This document shows, piece by piece, positions 4,800 to 5,993 of a stretch of 5,993 bases of DNA. The first letter of the stretch is position 1. Each line of letters starts with the position of its first letter. The notes under the pieces were generated by a model, which saw nothing but the letters and a program-made list of their open reading frames with translations, was not told the DNA's origin and ran no database searches. The position numbers and the translations under genes were made by a program. The DNA comes from Deltaproteobacteria bacterium (GTDB taxonomy: Bacteria > Desulfobacterota > Binatia > UBA9968): the NCBI GenBank assembly GCA_016844625.1, contig JAERMN010000280.1:1-5993 (forward strand), read 5' to 3'.

Positions 4800-5993
4800 T
4801 TACTTCGCCTTCGGTGGACGCAGGGTGGCGTAGAGCAAGCCGGCGATCACTGAGATCGCAATATAGGATGACATCAGCGGCGCGTAGCTTTGGTAGCGGT
4901 CGTAGACCAAGCCGGTGATCACCGGACCGAGCGCCGGGCCCCAGAGATAGAAAAAACTCATGCTGCCGCGGATGGTCGCGAAGTGTTTACGGCCGAAATA
5001 GTCGCCGACGGTGGCCCAACTGACCGGGAACAAGGCTTCGACAAAAGTGAAGAGCAGAGTAAAAAACCAGAGCGACCACTCGCTTTCGCCGTAAGCTAAT
5101 ATTGCCACCGCGCCGGCGCCGATGAACATACAGATCGCCATCAAGGTCGGCTTATGCACGCGATCGGCGATCCAGCCGACAAAAAGATGCGACGGCAGGC
5201 TCATCAGCGCCATGGTCGCGAGCATCGCCGCGGCGCGCCCTTCGCTGGCGCCGCGCCACACCATGATCGGCACGAAGTGCACCGTGATCGAATTAAACAC
5301 GCCGACACGCGTCGTCGTCGCTAAAATGAGTTTCCAGAAGGCGGCGGTCTTGAGCGCCTGCTTGAGCGTGAAGTCGGGCTCGTACTCCGAAATCGCATCG
5401 GCGTCATTATTTGGCGCTTTGCGCTTCTGTTCCGAGCTTGGCGACACGCCGTCTTATTTGGCGCTTTGCGCTTCTGTTCCGAGCTTGGCGACACGCCGTC
5501 TGGGACCAAACCCATTGTTTCCGGTGAGCGCTTCACGTACAGCGCGACCGGAATACCGGTTAAGATCAAGCTCACGCCGGCGATGAATGCGCCGTAGCGC
5601 CAGCCCCAAGTTTGCACCGTGAAGGCGAGCAGCGGCGTGATCAACGTGCCGCCGATGCCGATGGCGCTGCTGATTAAAGTCATTGCCATCGCTCGGTGAC
5701 GAATAAACCATGAGTTCGCCAACACCATCGGTGAGTGCATGAAGCCGGCGGAAAAAGCGAGCGAGATCACGCCGAGATAGATGGTGAGAAAGGCCGCGTA
5801 ACTGTCAACGGTGGCGAGCAGCATGTAGCCCAGGCCGGAGAGCAACACGCCGGCGATCATCATCGGCCGCGGCCCGTAGCGGTCGATGACGTAGCCGGCG
5901 AGCGGCCCTTCGATGGCGCCTTCGGCGCGCGCCAATGAAAACACTAATGACGTCGCGGCGCGCGACAGACCGAGCTCGTTGGTGATCGGTAGG
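4800..5993 (-). pseudogene. MFS transporter paralogue split by a 47-bp tandem duplication; 5' end beyond the window
   Basis: This is a close paralogue of the next gene in line. The window edge cuts off roughly its first 40 residues; reading begins at LPITNELGLSRAATSL, matching residues 42-57 of the neighbour. The N-terminal half keeps motif A (GYVIDRYGPRPMM), NSWFIRHRAMAMTL and SPETMGLVPDG, then enters a duplicated 47-base segment. Since 47 is not a multiple of three, the frame changes after S-P-S-S-E-Q-K-R-K-A-P-N and ends at 5321-5323. Removing one copy rejoins it to NDADAISEYEPDFTLKQ and the complete second half, including FVPIMVWRG, WATVGDYFGRKHFATIRGSM and a stop at 4800-4802. The two halves as they stand overlap by 127 bases, and a GTG (5445-5447) could restart the C-terminal half, but its ribosome site is weak. 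It is probably inactive unless the duplication is an assembly error or reverts. Substrate unknown, presumably an organic anion. Confidence 0.88.
5407..5500. repeat. Perfect 47-bp tandem duplication inside the MFS gene
   Basis: Copies at 5407-5453 and 5454-5500 are identical base for base. Each runs from TTATTTGGCGC to ACACGCCGTC. They encode the hydrophilic loop between transmembrane helices 6 and 7, the least constrained part of an MFS carrier. Identity with no substitution means the event is recent, or an assembly or sequencing artefact. The flanks of the two copies do not share further sequence. Confidence 0.97.

Overview
The window is a bacterial chromosomal segment of moderate GC with every supportable gene on the minus strand, so the annotation reads right to left. 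Two features recall large soil or sediment genomes of uncultured deltaproteobacterial-type lineages (Desulfobacterota, Binatota or Rokubacteria-like): ABC substrate-binding proteins of the PF04392 type, and tandem MFS carriers with a G-Y-x-I-D-R-Y-G-P-R-P motif. This assignment rests on general resemblance, not on a marker gene, and is tentative. TGA is a normal stop here, since it ends three genes.

Right block (about 3070-5993): two paralogous 12-helix MFS carriers and a small VanZ-family membrane protein lie head to tail with gaps of only a few bases, so they probably form one operon entering from beyond the right edge. The upstream carrier is broken by a perfect 47-bp tandem duplication in its central loop. 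The downstream carrier and VanZ look intact.

Middle block (about 1441-2770): a compact toxin-antitoxin cluster. It holds a ribbon-helix-helix antitoxin overlapping a MazF/PemK toxin, a HicB-type antitoxin with no HicA, and a small antitoxin overlapping the ruin of a ParE/RelE toxin. The ruin has a TGA in place of a conserved tryptophan and a later frameshift. Only MazF remains as an intact toxin, alongside three intact antitoxins.

Left block (1-1440): a PF04392-type substrate-binding protein that lost roughly a dozen codons plus a frame in mid-gene and runs off the left edge. It is preceded by about 540 bp without a supportable gene. That gap holds a two-unit palindromic repeat (949-1090) and a short EF-hand/dockerin-like reading on the plus strand.

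The striking feature is the density of lesions: three of nine recognisable genes are broken, each by a different event, next to intact neighbours. No RNA gene, insertion sequence or CRISPR array was seen. I found no clearly new system. The unusual items are the partly decayed toxin-antitoxin cluster, the duplication-split transporter and the palindromic repeat.
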